Origin: DATLMR01 sp035634255
Lineage (GTDB): Bacteria; Acidobacteriota; Blastocatellia; UBA7656
Direction: 5' to 3'
NCBI GenBank assembly: GCA_035634255.1
Contig: DASQDI010000068.1
Span: 40,471-104,470 of the forward strand
DNA length: 64,000 nucleotides
Shown: positions 50,182-59,498 of the stretch, piece by piece
How the letters are laid out: each line of letters starts with the position of its first letter
How positions within the stretch are numbered: the stretch's first letter is position 1
Notes under the pieces: generated by a model
What the model saw: only the letters and a program-made list of their open reading frames with translations
What the model was told of the DNA's origin: nothing
The model's database searches: none
Program-made: the position numbers and the translations under genes

Positions 50182-52749
50182 ATGAGAAAGACATGGTTCT
50201 TATTGATCATGATTGCTTTGATCACACCCTCGGTCATTCAGCTCAACACGGCGAGCGCCGACCTCGGTAAGGCCGCCGACGCCGCCTCGTCCGATCAGAG
50301 TCCGTGGCAGTCTACGGTGCTGGGCCTTCCCGACTACGACATACGGCAGGAGTTGGCGGAGATCCGGGAGCTTTCCGCCTTGAAATCGCAGGACGAAAAC
50401 CCCGCCCTGCAAGCGCGCGTCGAATCGATTGAGAACTTCCGCTCCACCCTCGCGCCGGAGCGGCGGGACGACCTGCGGTACGAGATGAACGAAGCGGGGG
50501 TGCCGAAACTCCTCTTCAGCGGGACGGGTCCGCTCTCCAGGCCGGCGGCCGGGTCCCCCGACAAGGTCGCCCGCGGGTTCCTAGCCGCGCACACGGAGAT
50601 GTTCGGGCTTACGCGCCGCGACGTCCGCCGCATGAAGCTGGAGAACGTGGACCCCGACGGGTCGACCACCTTCCTCAGCTACAACCAGACGATTGACGGC
50701 ATCCCTCTGTTCCAGGGCCAGGTCCAGGTCGCCGTCAACACCAGCGGCGAAGTGCTCAGCGTCATGGAGGGCATGGTCATACCGAACGGCAGGGTGAACA
50801 CGACCCCTGAGCTGACGGAAGAAGCCGCCATGGTGAGAGCTTTCAACTACGCGGGCCGCGAGGTCTCCGACTCCTTCGAGGTGGTCGACGCCCGCGTCGA
50901 GCGGGGCGGCCGCGCGACCTACCGCAACCCGCTCGGCCCGAATCACGAGGACACCATGTCCGAGCTGCGCGTCATGCGCGTGGGCGACAGGGGCGTGCTC
51001 GTGTGGCAGATGTTCGTCGACGCCGGCCCGAGCGAGTGGTACGCGATCTGTGTGGACGCGAACACCGGGGCGCTCCTGTACCGCTACAACCTCTACGCGC
51101 ACGCGGCGCAGGGGACGGTCTACACGCAGCACCCCTCGTTCAGCGGGCGCACGCTCGAATCGTTCGTGGGCGACACCATCATCAACACGGCGGCCGGGTG
51201 GATGGGCACTTCGACCGTGACGACCGGCAACAACGTCGAGGCGTATCTCGACACCGACGCCAACAACTCCCCGGACCCGAATAACACGACGGGCCTGTCG
51301 AACGGGCATGCGATTGCCGCCAACCAGGACTTCACCTTCCCATTCGTGACCGGAGTGGACCCGCGCACGCAGAGGCCGGCCGTGGTCACCAATCTCTTCT
51401 ACTTCTGCAACATCGCGCACGATTTCCACTACCGGCTCGGGTTCACCGAGACGGCGAGGAATTTCCAGACCAACAACTTCGGGCGCGGAGGCGTGGGTAA
51501 CGATTCGGTCAGGGCCGAAGCTCAGGACGGGTCGGGCACCAACAACGCCAACTTCGCCACTCCGAGCGAAGGGCAGCGCCCCCGCATGCAGCAGTACCTC
51601 TTCACGCAGGGGACCACGAGCCTCGCCGACGACCGCGACAGCTCGCAGGACGGAGATGTCGTGATGCACGAGTACGGTCACGGCGTGTCCAACCGTCTGG
51701 TGGGCGGCGGGAGCACGGGCTGCGTCGGCGGCACGCAGGCCGGGGCGATGGGAGAAGGCTGGTCCGACTACTGGGCCATCACTTTCTACAACGATGGCCG
51801 CGTGGGCGACTACGCGACCGGCAACACCGTCGCCGGCATCAGGCGCGCGGCCTACACGGTGCCGGCGAACCCCGTCCACGATTCCTACGCCGATATCGGG
51901 GCCGGGGGGTTCCAGGTGCATCGCGACGGAGAGGTCTGGGCCGCAACGCTCTGGGACCTCCGGACCACTCTGGGCGCCGCCGTCACCGACCGCCTCGTAC
52001 TGGAAGGCATGAAGTTCACGCCTTGCAGCCCCTCGTTCCTGAACGCGCGCGATGGGATACTGCAAGCTGACCAGGCCGTCAACGGCGGCGCGAACAGGTG
52101 CACCATCTGGACGGTCTTCGCGCGGCACGGCATGGGCGTGTCGGCGGTCGGCAACAACGGGACCACGCACGTCGCCGCGAGCGATGTCCCGACCGATTGC
52201 GCGGGCGGCACCGTCGTCTTCCTGGACACGTTCGAGACGAGCCTCGGCTGGGTCACGAACCCGAGCGGCACGGACACGGCGACGACGGGCGTGTGGGAGC
52301 GCGGAGACCCGCAGGATACGAACTCCAGCGGCATCAAGCAGCTCGGCACGACCGTGAGCGGGATCAACGACCTCGTGACGGGCCGGCTCGCGGGCGCGGC
52401 GGCCGGAGACTTCGACGTTGACGGAGGACTCACGTCGGTCCGCTCGCCGGCGATAACCCTGCCCTCGACGGGCAACCTCAGCCTGTCGTTCAGCTTCTAC
52501 CTGGCCCATGGCAGCAACGCCACGAGCGCCGACTTCTTACGAGTCAGGGTCGTCAGCGGGGCCACGAACACGACGGTGTTCCAGAGGCTCGGGGCGGCGA
52601 CGAACGTGAACGGCGCGTGGTCTTCGACCAGCGTGAGCCTGAACTCATTCGCCGGTCAGACTATAAACATCATCATCGAGGCCGCCGACGCCTCGACCGC
52701 CAGCCTCGTCGAGGCCGGCGTAGACGATGTCAGAATAATAAGGCAGTAA
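50182..52749 (+). CDS. Secreted M36 (fungalysin) metallopeptidase with C-terminal beta domain
   Basis: 855 residues; AAAGGAGA precedes ATG 50182. Signal peptide (KTWFLLIMIALITPSVIQL), an FTP propeptide (LSYNQTIDGIPLFQGQVQVA, VNTSGEVLSVMEG) to about residue 300, then the peptidase. NLFYFCNIAHDFHYRLGFTE precedes VVMHEYGHGVSNRLVGGG with HEYGH near residues 496-500, and MGEGWSDYWAITFYNDG supplies the third zinc ligand Glu. After about residue 675 comes a MAM/jelly-roll-like beta domain (DTFETSLGWVTNP, LTSVRSPAITLPSTGNLSL) of the sort found in exported bacterial proteases. It likely digests extracellular protein. A Crp-like site upstream and a perfect terminator downstream make it monocistronic. 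Confidence 0.93.
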   Translation: MRKTWFLLIMIALITPSVIQLNTASADLGKAADAASSDQSPWQSTVLGLPDYDIRQELAEIRELSALKSQDENPALQARVESIENFRSTLAPERRDDLRYEMNEAGVPKLLFSGTGPLSRPAAGSPDKVARGFLAAHTEMFGLTRRDVRRMKLENVDPDGSTTFLSYNQTIDGIPLFQGQVQVAVNTSGEVLSVMEGMVIPNGRVNTTPELTEEAAMVRAFNYAGREVSDSFEVVDARVERGGRATYRNPLGPNHEDTMSELRVMRVGDRGVLVWQMFVDAGPSEWYAICVDANTGALLYRYNLYAHAAQGTVYTQHPSFSGRTLESFVGDTIINTAAGWMGTSTVTTGNNVEAYLDTDANNSPDPNNTTGLSNGHAIAANQDFTFPFVTGVDPRTQRPAVVTNLFYFCNIAHDFHYRLGFTETARNFQTNNFGRGGVGNDSVRAEAQDGSGTNNANFATPSEGQRPRMQQYLFTQGTTSLADDRDSSQDGDVVMHEYGHGVSNRLVGGGSTGCVGGTQAGAMGEGWSDYWAITFYNDGRVGDYATGNTVAGIRRAAYTVPANPVHDSYADIGAGGFQVHRDGEVWAATLWDLRTTLGAAVTDRLVLEGMKFTPCSPSFLNARDGILQADQAVNGGANRCTIWTVFARHGMGVSAVGNNGTTHVAASDVPTDCAGGTVVFLDTFETSLGWVTNPSGTDTATTGVWERGDPQDTNSSGIKQLGTTVSGINDLVTGRLAGAAAGDFDVDGGLTSVRSPAITLPSTGNLSLSFSFYLAHGSNATSADFLRVRVVSGATNTTVFQRLGAATNVNGAWSSTSVSLNSFAGQTINIIIEAADASTASLVEAGVDDVRIIRQ

Positions 52750-52777
52750 CGGCTGGCGGTCTGCTGACCCACAATCG

Positions 52778-52814
52778 AAGGGGCGAGAGAATCGATTCTC
52801 TCGCCCCTTTTTTT
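52778..52814 (+). terminator. Rho-independent terminator of the M36 peptidase gene
   Basis: A perfect 16-bp inverted repeat (AAGGGGCGAGAGAATC, 52778-52793, and its complement to 52809) followed by a T-run to 52814, 29 bp after the stop. Confidence 0.85.
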
Positions 52815-52904
52815 ATTGGCGATGAACCCGCGCAAGGGGCTGGACAACCCCCGAGCCCGTGAATACCTTTGCGCCTGGGGCCGCGCGAGGCTGTGGCACG
52901 GGCT

Positions 52905-52932
52905 TTGAATTATTGCTTATTCATGTTATGAG
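52905..52932 (+). promoter_or_regulatory. Candidate promoter of the APC permease gene
   Basis: TTGAAT (52905-52910), 16-bp spacer, TATGAG (52927-52932), inside an AT-rich patch of the 360-bp gap before the permease. That gap otherwise holds only the upstream terminator and no credible gene. Confidence 0.4.
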
Positions 52933-53110
52933 TGTGCCGGAACAGGACAGAATCGAGCACCTAAGCCGCCGCCGCCGGACTTTAGCAATACAGAGAGTCA
53001 GGTTTTCCCATCTCGCGCGTCTGACCGGGCTCGTTTATGCAGGTTTTTCAGACAAAATTTGATGACCCGAATCCACTGTGATGAAGCACGAAACGTGCGC
53101 GGAGTTGCGA

Positions 53111-55081
53111 ATGGCCGAATCAATCGTCGAAGATCAAAATAAAAAGCACGGGCCGAAGGGCCGGTTCAAACGCTGGTTTCTGGAAGGCCAGGTTAAAGAG
53201 ATGGCCGGCCCGCACGCGAAAGAGAAACAGCACCCTACGCACCCCTGGTGGAAGGTGATGTGCCTGACCGGGGTCGATTATTTTTCGACGCTCGGCTACC
53301 AGCCCGGCATAGCCTTCCTCGCGGCGGGCGCGCTCTCGCCCATCGCCACTCTGGTGCTGGTGCTGCTCACTCTGTTCGGCGCTCTGCCTATGTACAACCG
53401 GGTGGCGGCCGCGAGCCCGCACGGGGACGGCTCGATCTCGATGCTCGAAGACCTGCTCTCCCGCTGGAAGGGCAAGCTGTTCGTGCTGGCCCTGCTAGGC
53501 TTCGTCGCGACCAGCTTCATCATCACTATCACGCTTTCGGCGGCCGACGCCACGGCCCACGTAATAGAGAACCCATACGCGCCCGCCTTCTTCCATCACA
53601 ACCGCATCGGGTTGACCCTGGTCCTGATCGCGGCGCTCGCGGTCGTCTTCCTGAAGGGGTTCAAAGAGGCGATAGGGATCGCGGTCCTGCTCGTGGGGAT
53701 CTTCATACTGCTGAACCTCGTCGTCATCTCCACGGGCTTTTATGAACTGGTCGTCAATCCGCAGAGGGTGATCGACTGGAAGAACGCTCTGATCGGCAAC
53801 CACCCCAACCCTTTCCTGATGATCGGCACGGCTCTATTCGTATTTCCGAAGCTCGCCCTCGGCTTATCGGGATTCGAGACGGGCGTGGTCGTCATGCCTC
53901 TGGTTAAGGGCGACCCGGACGATGAACCGCAGCGGCCTCTGGGCCGCATCCGCAACACGCGGAAACTGCTCGCCACGGCCGCCCTGATCATGAGCGTCCT
54001 GCTTATTTCGAGCAGCATAATCACGACCACCCTGATACCGGCGGAAGAGTTCCGCCCGGAAACGGACCTCGGGAAGGCGGGCAAAGCGAACGGCCGCGCG
54101 CTGGCTTACATCGCGCATGAGTACCTGGGTAACCTCTTCGGCACGGCTTACGACTTGAGCACGATTCTGATCCTGTGGTTCGCGGGGGCGTCCGCCATGG
54201 CGGGCCTTTTGAACATAGTGCCGCGCTACCTGCCGCGCTACGGCATGGCTCCCAACTGGGCCAGCGCGACCCGCCCCCTCGTGGTGGTATTTACGGCCAT
54301 CAGCTTCCTGGTCACGGTGCTTTTCAAGGCCGACGTGGGCGCGCAGGGCGGCGCGTACGCGACCGGAGTGCTGGCCCTGATGACGTCAGCGGCCATCGCC
54401 GTGACGCTTTCGGTGTGGCGCACGGGGTGGGTCGCCTGGGCCTTCCTGCTCATCTCTTTGGTCTTCCTGTACACGACCGCCGTGAACATAGTCGAGCAGC
54501 CGGAAGGGATAAAGATAGCTTTGCTCTTTATAATAGGCATCGTCTTCACGTCCCTGGTGTCGAGGGTCTACCGCACGACCGAGCTCCGCGTCGATAAGGT
54601 CGAGCTCGACGAGGTGGCGCAGAGGTTCGTCGACGAGGCGAGCAAGGGCGAGATCCGCATCATCGCCAACCGCTGCGACAAGGGCAACGCCGAAGAGTAC
54701 CAGCTCAAGGAGAAGGAGAAGCGCGAGGACAACCACATCCCCGCGCAGGACTCCGTCATCTTCTTCGAGGTCACGCCCGGCGACGCCTCGGACTTTTCCG
54801 GAGAGCTGAAGGTTAAAGGCTTCGTCGTCGAAGGCTACCGCGTCCTGCGCACCGTCAGCCCCGCCGTGCCGAACGCCATCGCGGCCCTCCTGCTCCACCT
54901 CCGCGACAGGACGGGCAAGATACCGCACATCTATTTCGGGTGGAGCGAGGGCAACCCGCTCACCTACCTGCTCAAATACATCGCCTTCGGAGAAGGGGAC
55001 ACGGCCCCGGTCACGCGCGAGGTCCTGCGGCAGGCCGAGTACGACCCGGAGCGGCGGCCCTCCGTCCACGTCGGGGGATGA
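53111..55081 (+). CDS. APC-superfamily permease (amino acid or potassium transporter-like)
   Basis: 656 residues from ATG 53111, with GGAG 7 bp upstream; ATG 53081 and GTG 53078 in frame lack one. After a basic cytoplasmic start, HPWWKVMCLTGVDYFSTLGY and QPGIAFLAAGALSPIATLVL open a twelve-TM APC fold. FVATSFIITITLSAADATAH, FVFPKLALGLSGFETGVVVM and LILWFAGASAMAGLLNIVPR follow. TM segments end near residue 490 and a ~160-residue cytoplasmic domain follows (VDKVELDEVAQRFVDEASKG, VTPGDASDFSGELKVKGFVV). The TGVDYFSTLGYQPG motif is shared with proteins annotated as amino acid transporters and related to KimA-type K+ importers. The substrate is unproven; the neighbouring Kef-type antiporter makes K+ plausible. 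Confidence 0.75.
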   Translation: MAESIVEDQNKKHGPKGRFKRWFLEGQVKEMAGPHAKEKQHPTHPWWKVMCLTGVDYFSTLGYQPGIAFLAAGALSPIATLVLVLLTLFGALPMYNRVAAASPHGDGSISMLEDLLSRWKGKLFVLALLGFVATSFIITITLSAADATAHVIENPYAPAFFHHNRIGLTLVLIAALAVVFLKGFKEAIGIAVLLVGIFILLNLVVISTGFYELVVNPQRVIDWKNALIGNHPNPFLMIGTALFVFPKLALGLSGFETGVVVMPLVKGDPDDEPQRPLGRIRNTRKLLATAALIMSVLLISSSIITTTLIPAEEFRPETDLGKAGKANGRALAYIAHEYLGNLFGTAYDLSTILILWFAGASAMAGLLNIVPRYLPRYGMAPNWASATRPLVVVFTAISFLVTVLFKADVGAQGGAYATGVLALMTSAAIAVTLSVWRTGWVAWAFLLISLVFLYTTAVNIVEQPEGIKIALLFIIGIVFTSLVSRVYRTTELRVDKVELDEVAQRFVDEASKGEIRIIANRCDKGNAEEYQLKEKEKREDNHIPAQDSVIFFEVTPGDASDFSGELKVKGFVVEGYRVLRTVSPAVPNAIAALLLHLRDRTGKIPHIYFGWSEGNPLTYLLKYIAFGEGDTAPVTREVLRQAEYDPERRPSVHVGG

Positions 55082-55279
55082 CGCGCGGACCAGACCGCCC
55101 GCATTGAAACGCCCGGCCCGCTCCTATATCATAGACCGACTCTGTTAACAGATTTCCGGCGACGGGCGATCAGACCATGAATGCGATATGTGTGAGCATG
55201 ATGTTCGATTGGGTGCGCGAGCCAGTGAGCGGACGCGCGCGCCGCGGCCGCGGCTTCGAAGAGACGGGAAAGTAAACGG

Positions 55280-57283
55280 ATGCCACACGATCTCCCGCTG
55301 TTTACGGACCTGTTGATCCTGCTCGTCGCAAGCATCCCCATAGCCTTCGTCTCCAACCGCCTGCGTCTGCCCGTGATACTCGGCTTCATGGTCACGGGCG
55401 TGCTCATAGGCCCGTACGGGCTGGGCCTCATCAGGGACGTGTCGGCGGTCGAGGCCCTGGCGGAGATCGGGGTCGTCCTCCTGCTCTTCTCCATCGGGCT
55501 TGAGTTCTCCCTCCGCCGCATCCTCGAAATGAAGCGGCTCGTCTTTCTGGGCGGGGGGTTGCAGGTCGCGATCACCACCTTCGTCGTGACCGCCGCCGTC
55601 TTCCTGCTCGGCCGCCCCGTCAATCAGGCCATATTCTTCGGCTTCCTATTCTCGCTTTCGAGCACGGCCATCGTGCTCAAGAGCTACATGGACAGGAGCG
55701 AGATCGACTCGCCGCATGCGCGGTCGGCCATCGGCATACTGCTCTTTCAGGACCTTTGCGTCGTCCTGATGATGCTGCTGGTGCCGGTGCTCGGGGGGGA
55801 GGAGGGGACCTCCCCGGCGAAGATACTCCTGACGCTCGGCACGGCGTTCGGGGCCATCGCCGCGATAATCTTCACCGCCCGGATACTGGTGCCGCGCGCG
55901 CTCTACCACATAGTCAGGCTGCGCAGCCCCGAGGTCTTCGTCATCTTCGTCGTCCTCGTCAGCCTCGGGACCTCCTGGCTCACGTCGGAGCTCGGGCTCT
56001 CGCTCGCGCTCGGGGCGTTCATCGCGGGCCTCGTCCTGTCGGAGTCGGAGTATAGCCACCAGATCACGGCGGTCATCCTGCCGTTCCGCGACGTGTTCAA
56101 CAGCCTCTTCTTCATCTCCATCGGCATGCTGCTCTCGGTCGGCTTCCTGCTCGCCCACCTGCCGGTGGTGCTCGCGTGGGTCGTGGCCCTCGTCGTCGGC
56201 AAGGCCATCGTCGTCCTTATCATCGTGCGGATGCTCGGCCACTCGCTCCGCATCGCGACTATGACGGGGCTAGGGCTCGCGCAGGTCGGGGAGTTCTCGT
56301 TCATCCTGGCGAAGGCGGGGTTGGAGCCGGGCCTGCTCTCCGACGCGGATTACCAGAGGTTCCTCGCCGCCTCCATCATCTCCATGATCGCGACGCCGTT
56401 CCTCATCAAGGCGGCACCGCGCATCGGCTACGCGGTGCAGTCGGCGCTCGCCCCCGACTCGCTCCTCGAACCGACCATGATAGGGTTCGACCCCTCCAGG
56501 CACAACCTCAGGGGCCACGTCGTCATCGTCGGCTACGGGCTGAACGGCAGGAACCTGTCGAAAGTGCTCCGCAAGATCAGCATCCCTTACATCGTGATGG
56601 ACCTGAACGCCGAGACCGTGCGAACGGCCAGCGCGAACGGCGAGCCGATCCTGTACGGTGATTCGACGCGGGCCGAGGTCCTGAGCCACGTCCACCTTGA
56701 CCACGCGCGCGTCCTCGTGCTCGCCATATCGGACCCCATTGCCGCCCGCCACACCGTGCGCCTCGCGCGCGAGCTGAACCCGGACATCCACATCATAGTT
56801 CGGACCCGCTACATGTCGGAGCTGCCCGACCTTTACAAGCTCGGGGCGAATCAGGTCATCCCCGAAGAGTTCGAGACCAGCATAGAGATATTCTCGCGCG
56901 TGCTCAGGGAGTTCGGCACGTCGCGCAACCTGATACAGAGGGAGATCGAAGAGATTCGCCGCGAAGGCTACCAGATGTTCCGCGCGCCGTCCCTGCCCTT
57001 GGCTGAGATGAACAGCCTCGAAGAAGCCTTCGGCACGGTCTCGACCGAAACCCTCTTCATCGACCCCAAGTTCTTCGCCGCCGGGAAGACCCTCGGGGAG
57101 TTGAACCTGCGCGGGAAGACCAGGGCCAGCGTCACGGCGGCCATCCGCGAAGGGATGACCGAGATAAACCTCGGCCCCGAATTCAGGGTCGCCCCCGAAG
57201 ACATTCTGGTGCTGCTCGGGAGCCCCGAGGCCATCGACGAGGCGATAGAGTACCTGAGCGGCGGGGCCGACGGGGGCGACTGA
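55280..57283 (+). CDS. Monovalent cation:proton antiporter, KefB/KefC type
   Basis: 667 residues. Residues 1-385 form the Na+/H+ exchanger fold (FTDLLILLVASIPIAFVSNR, VILGFMVTGVLIGPYGLGLI, LALGAFIAGLVLSESEYSHQ). About residues 413-530 are a TrkA-N/RCK domain with HVVIVGYGLNGRNLSKVLR and LYGDSTRAEVLSHVHLDHAR. About 565-655 is a TrkA-C domain (AAGKTLGELNLRGKTRASVT, ILVLLGSPEAIDEAIEYLSG). Such proteins export K+ or Na+ in exchange for H+ under nucleotide control. The order NhaP-like–RCK–TrkA-C is that of YbaL/KefB homologues rather than glutathione-gated KefC with its ancillary KefF. It lies 198 bp downstream of the APC permease. Confidence 0.9.
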   Translation: MPHDLPLFTDLLILLVASIPIAFVSNRLRLPVILGFMVTGVLIGPYGLGLIRDVSAVEALAEIGVVLLLFSIGLEFSLRRILEMKRLVFLGGGLQVAITTFVVTAAVFLLGRPVNQAIFFGFLFSLSSTAIVLKSYMDRSEIDSPHARSAIGILLFQDLCVVLMMLLVPVLGGEEGTSPAKILLTLGTAFGAIAAIIFTARILVPRALYHIVRLRSPEVFVIFVVLVSLGTSWLTSELGLSLALGAFIAGLVLSESEYSHQITAVILPFRDVFNSLFFISIGMLLSVGFLLAHLPVVLAWVVALVVGKAIVVLIIVRMLGHSLRIATMTGLGLAQVGEFSFILAKAGLEPGLLSDADYQRFLAASIISMIATPFLIKAAPRIGYAVQSALAPDSLLEPTMIGFDPSRHNLRGHVVIVGYGLNGRNLSKVLRKISIPYIVMDLNAETVRTASANGEPILYGDSTRAEVLSHVHLDHARVLVLAISDPIAARHTVRLARELNPDIHIIVRTRYMSELPDLYKLGANQVIPEEFETSIEIFSRVLREFGTSRNLIQREIEEIRREGYQMFRAPSLPLAEMNSLEEAFGTVSTETLFIDPKFFAAGKTLGELNLRGKTRASVTAAIREGMTEINLGPEFRVAPEDILVLLGSPEAIDEAIEYLSGGADGGD

Positions 57284-57372
57284 AGCGGATGGCCCGGCGC
57301 TCCGGCGCAATTAGCGTTTTACGATTCGCGGCCCGTGATATAAAATTGGGGTCAAATTTACAGGGGGAGCCT

Positions 57373-57930
57373 ATGTGCAAGCGTCAACTTCTCATCGTGT
57401 TACTCGCCGCCGCGGCCTTCATCTCCGCGAGCGCGTTCTCTTCCGGGCAGGCGCGCGCCGATGAGGGGCAGGGGCAGGACGAGGGCCTGGACGCCGCGGA
57501 GTTGCTCAAGGGGGTCTGGGCGATAAACTTCGTTGCGCCCGAAATATCTCCCAAGGGTAACAGGTTCGAGCAGCCGCACCGCCACCGGTTCACCTTCAGC
57601 GACATCAACGGCCAGCGCACGACCGTGGCCCGCGAGGTCCAGAACCTGCGCGTGCCGGGCGTGTGGCGCCCCTCGGGCGAGGAGTTCAGCGCCACCTTCG
57701 AATTCACCTGCGGCGCGGGGGTGACCTGCGGGAGCATAGTCCTGCGCGGGAAGCTCGATTCCGAGACTCGCATGAGCGGGCGCCTGATCATCTTCTGGGA
57801 CAGCCCGGACAGCAGCACCCCCACCGGGCTCGACACTGTGCGCGGCACCTTCACCGGAGAGAAGTGCGGCAGCGGCAATACCAGCGGCATCCGCATCCTT
57901 CACGACACGGGCGGCTGCGAGGGCGACTGA
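57373..57930 (+). CDS. Secreted protein of unknown function, paralogue 1
   Basis: 185 residues from ATG 57373, preceded by GGGGGAG. A signal peptide (KRQLLIVLLAAAAFISASAF) precedes an Asp/Glu/Gln-rich stretch. The core is shared with the next gene: NLRVPGVWRPSGEEFSATFE, FTCGAGVTCGSIVLRGKL, RMSGRLIIFWDSPDSS, TVRGTFTGEKCG. The C-x5-C pair probably forms a disulfide. The fold looks like a small beta barrel (lipocalin-like), possibly a surface or periplasmic binding protein. An additional pair of Cys near the end (EKCGSGN, TGGCEGD) is specific to this copy. Confidence 0.65.
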   Translation: MCKRQLLIVLLAAAAFISASAFSSGQARADEGQGQDEGLDAAELLKGVWAINFVAPEISPKGNRFEQPHRHRFTFSDINGQRTTVAREVQNLRVPGVWRPSGEEFSATFEFTCGAGVTCGSIVLRGKLDSETRMSGRLIIFWDSPDSSTPTGLDTVRGTFTGEKCGSGNTSGIRILHDTGGCEGD

Positions 57931-58012
57931 GCCATCGCCTGAGTTGGAGCGCCCGAATAGAAGCATCCGAATACAAGCCGCCGAATGGAAGGCCGAATTA
58001 AGGGGAAGCAAT

Positions 58013-58492
58013 ATGCAACCGAACAGTCGATCCTGGACACGGAGAGTGGCGGCCGCGGCCGCCCTGGCCCTGGCCCTTGGGCTCGCCGGCCCCGTCGCCG
58101 ACGCGAAGAAGCTCTGGAAGAACGAGTGGATCATCACCGTGACGGTCCCCGACTCTCCTTCCGGCAATCACTTCGGCACGCGCACTTTCAACATACTGGC
58201 CCGCAATTTCAACGCGCCGCCGTCCCCCCTGCCGCTCAGAAAACTTACCGCCACGGCCGAGGACACGACGGCGGTGCAGGGCGTGTGGCGGCAGGTCGGG
58301 AAGAACTTCTCCCTGACCTTCGAGCTGCCCTGCGAGCCCGGCTCCACGTGCGGCACGCTCCTCGTGCGCGGCAGGTTCAACTCCAAGACCACCATGCGCG
58401 GGCAGGCTTACATGGTGTGGGACACGCCCGACCCGGAGAACGTCGCGCGGTTCGAGACCGTCAACGGCACGTTCGAGGGCGTGAAGAAATGA
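58013..58492 (+). CDS. Secreted protein of unknown function, paralogue 2
   Basis: 159 residues from ATG 58013 (GGGGAAG upstream). Signal peptide (RRVAAAAALALALGLAGPVA), then KNEWIITVTVPDSPSGNHFG. The shared core reads TAVQGVWRQVGKNFSLTFEL, PCEPGSTCGTLLVRGRF, TTMRGQAYMVWDTPDPENVA and ETVNGTFEGVKK, aligning block by block with the preceding gene (GVWR, FS-TFE, C-x5-C, RG, M-G, WD-PD, GTF-G). The two genes lie 82 bp apart and arose by tandem duplication, now strongly diverged. It is followed at 31 bp by mdh. Confidence 0.65.
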   Translation: MQPNSRSWTRRVAAAAALALALGLAGPVADAKKLWKNEWIITVTVPDSPSGNHFGTRTFNILARNFNAPPSPLPLRKLTATAEDTTAVQGVWRQVGKNFSLTFELPCEPGSTCGTLLVRGRFNSKTTMRGQAYMVWDTPDPENVARFETVNGTFEGVKK

Positions 58493-58523
58493 ATTTTTCG
58501 AGCAGATATTTTTTGGAGGGATA

Positions 58524-59453
58524 ATGGCAAGAAAGAAAATCACCGTCGTCGGCGCGGGCAATGTCGGCGCGACGGCGGCGCAGAGGCTCGCCGACAAAGA
58601 GCTCGGCGATGTCGTGCTGGTTGACATAGTCGAGGGCATGCCGCAGGGCAAGGGCCTCGACCTGAACGAGACCGCGCCCATAGAGGGCTACGACGCGCGG
58701 CTGGTCGGCACGAACGGGTACAAGGAGACGGCCGACTCCGACATAGTGATCATAACCTCGGGCCTGGCGCGCAAGCCGGGCATGAGCCGCGACGACCTGC
58801 TCAGGACCAACGCGGAGATCGTCGGCTCCGTGACGGATCAGATCATGAAGTACTCTCCGAACCCGATCCTGATCGTCGTCTCGAACCCGCTCGACGCCAT
58901 GTGCCACGTCGCGATGAAGCACTCGGGCCTGCCGAAAGAGCGGGTCGTCGGCATGGCGGGCGTGCTCGATTCCGCGCGCATGCGCTGGTTCATCGCCGAG
59001 GCCCTCAACGTGTCGGTCGAGAACGTGACGGCATTCGTGCTCGGGGGCCACGGGGACACGATGGTCCCCCTGCCACGGTACTCGACCGTCGCCGGAATCC
59101 CGCTCCCCGACCTGATGCCCAAAGACCAGATCGACCAGATCGTCACGCGCACGGCGAACGGCGGCGCGGAGATCGTCAGCCTGCTCAAGACCGGCTCCGC
59201 CTATTACGCGCCCTCGGCCGCCGCGGTCGAGATGGCCGAAGCGATCCTGAAAGACAAGAAGAAAATCCTCCCCTGCGCCGCTTACCTCGAAGGCGAGTAT
59301 GGCATCAACGGCCTCTTCGTGGGCGTGCCGGTGAAACTCGGCGAGCGGGGCATCGAAGACATTATCCAGATAAACCTCACGACCGAAGAGCGGGCCGCGC
59401 TTCAACGCTCGGCCGCCGCCGTGCAGGAGCTCGTGAACGTTATGGGCCGGTAA
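58524..59453 (+). CDS. mdh: Malate dehydrogenase (NAD, LDH-like type)
   Basis: 309 residues; TTGGAGGG precedes ATG 58524. KKITVVGAGNVGATAAQRLA is the NAD-binding motif, VLVDIVEGMPQGKGLDLNET gives the acidic ribose contact, ITSGLARKPGMSRDDLLRTN carries two substrate-binding arginines in the mobile loop, and VLGGHGDTMVPLPRYSTVAG holds the catalytic His. The RKPGMSRDD loop identifies malate rather than lactate as substrate. It interconverts malate and oxaloacetate in the TCA cycle. A strong bidirectional terminator follows. Confidence 0.96.
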   Translation: MARKKITVVGAGNVGATAAQRLADKELGDVVLVDIVEGMPQGKGLDLNETAPIEGYDARLVGTNGYKETADSDIVIITSGLARKPGMSRDDLLRTNAEIVGSVTDQIMKYSPNPILIVVSNPLDAMCHVAMKHSGLPKERVVGMAGVLDSARMRWFIAEALNVSVENVTAFVLGGHGDTMVPLPRYSTVAGIPLPDLMPKDQIDQIVTRTANGGAEIVSLLKTGSAYYAPSAAAVEMAEAILKDKKKILPCAAYLEGEYGINGLFVGVPVKLGERGIEDIIQINLTTEERAALQRSAAAVQELVNVMGR

Positions 59454-59457
59454 AGTA

Positions 59458-59496
59458 CCCCTTGAGGTAGCGGGCACCTTACCCGCTACCTCGGGG
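59458..59496. terminator. Bidirectional terminator between mdh and recQ
   Basis: GAGGTAGCGGG (59464-59474) pairs with CCCGCTACCTC (59482-59492), extended by CCCC/GGGG with a two-base bulge to give about 15 bp. It starts 4 bp after the mdh stop and ends 3 bp before the recQ stop codon. Confidence 0.75.
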
Positions 59497-59498
59497 CT

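Noticed and set aside
55177..55275. 32-codon open frame ending 4 bp before the Kef-type antiporter
   Set aside because: Could be a leader peptide, but it has no ribosome binding site, an Arg-rich composition and no attenuator-like structure.
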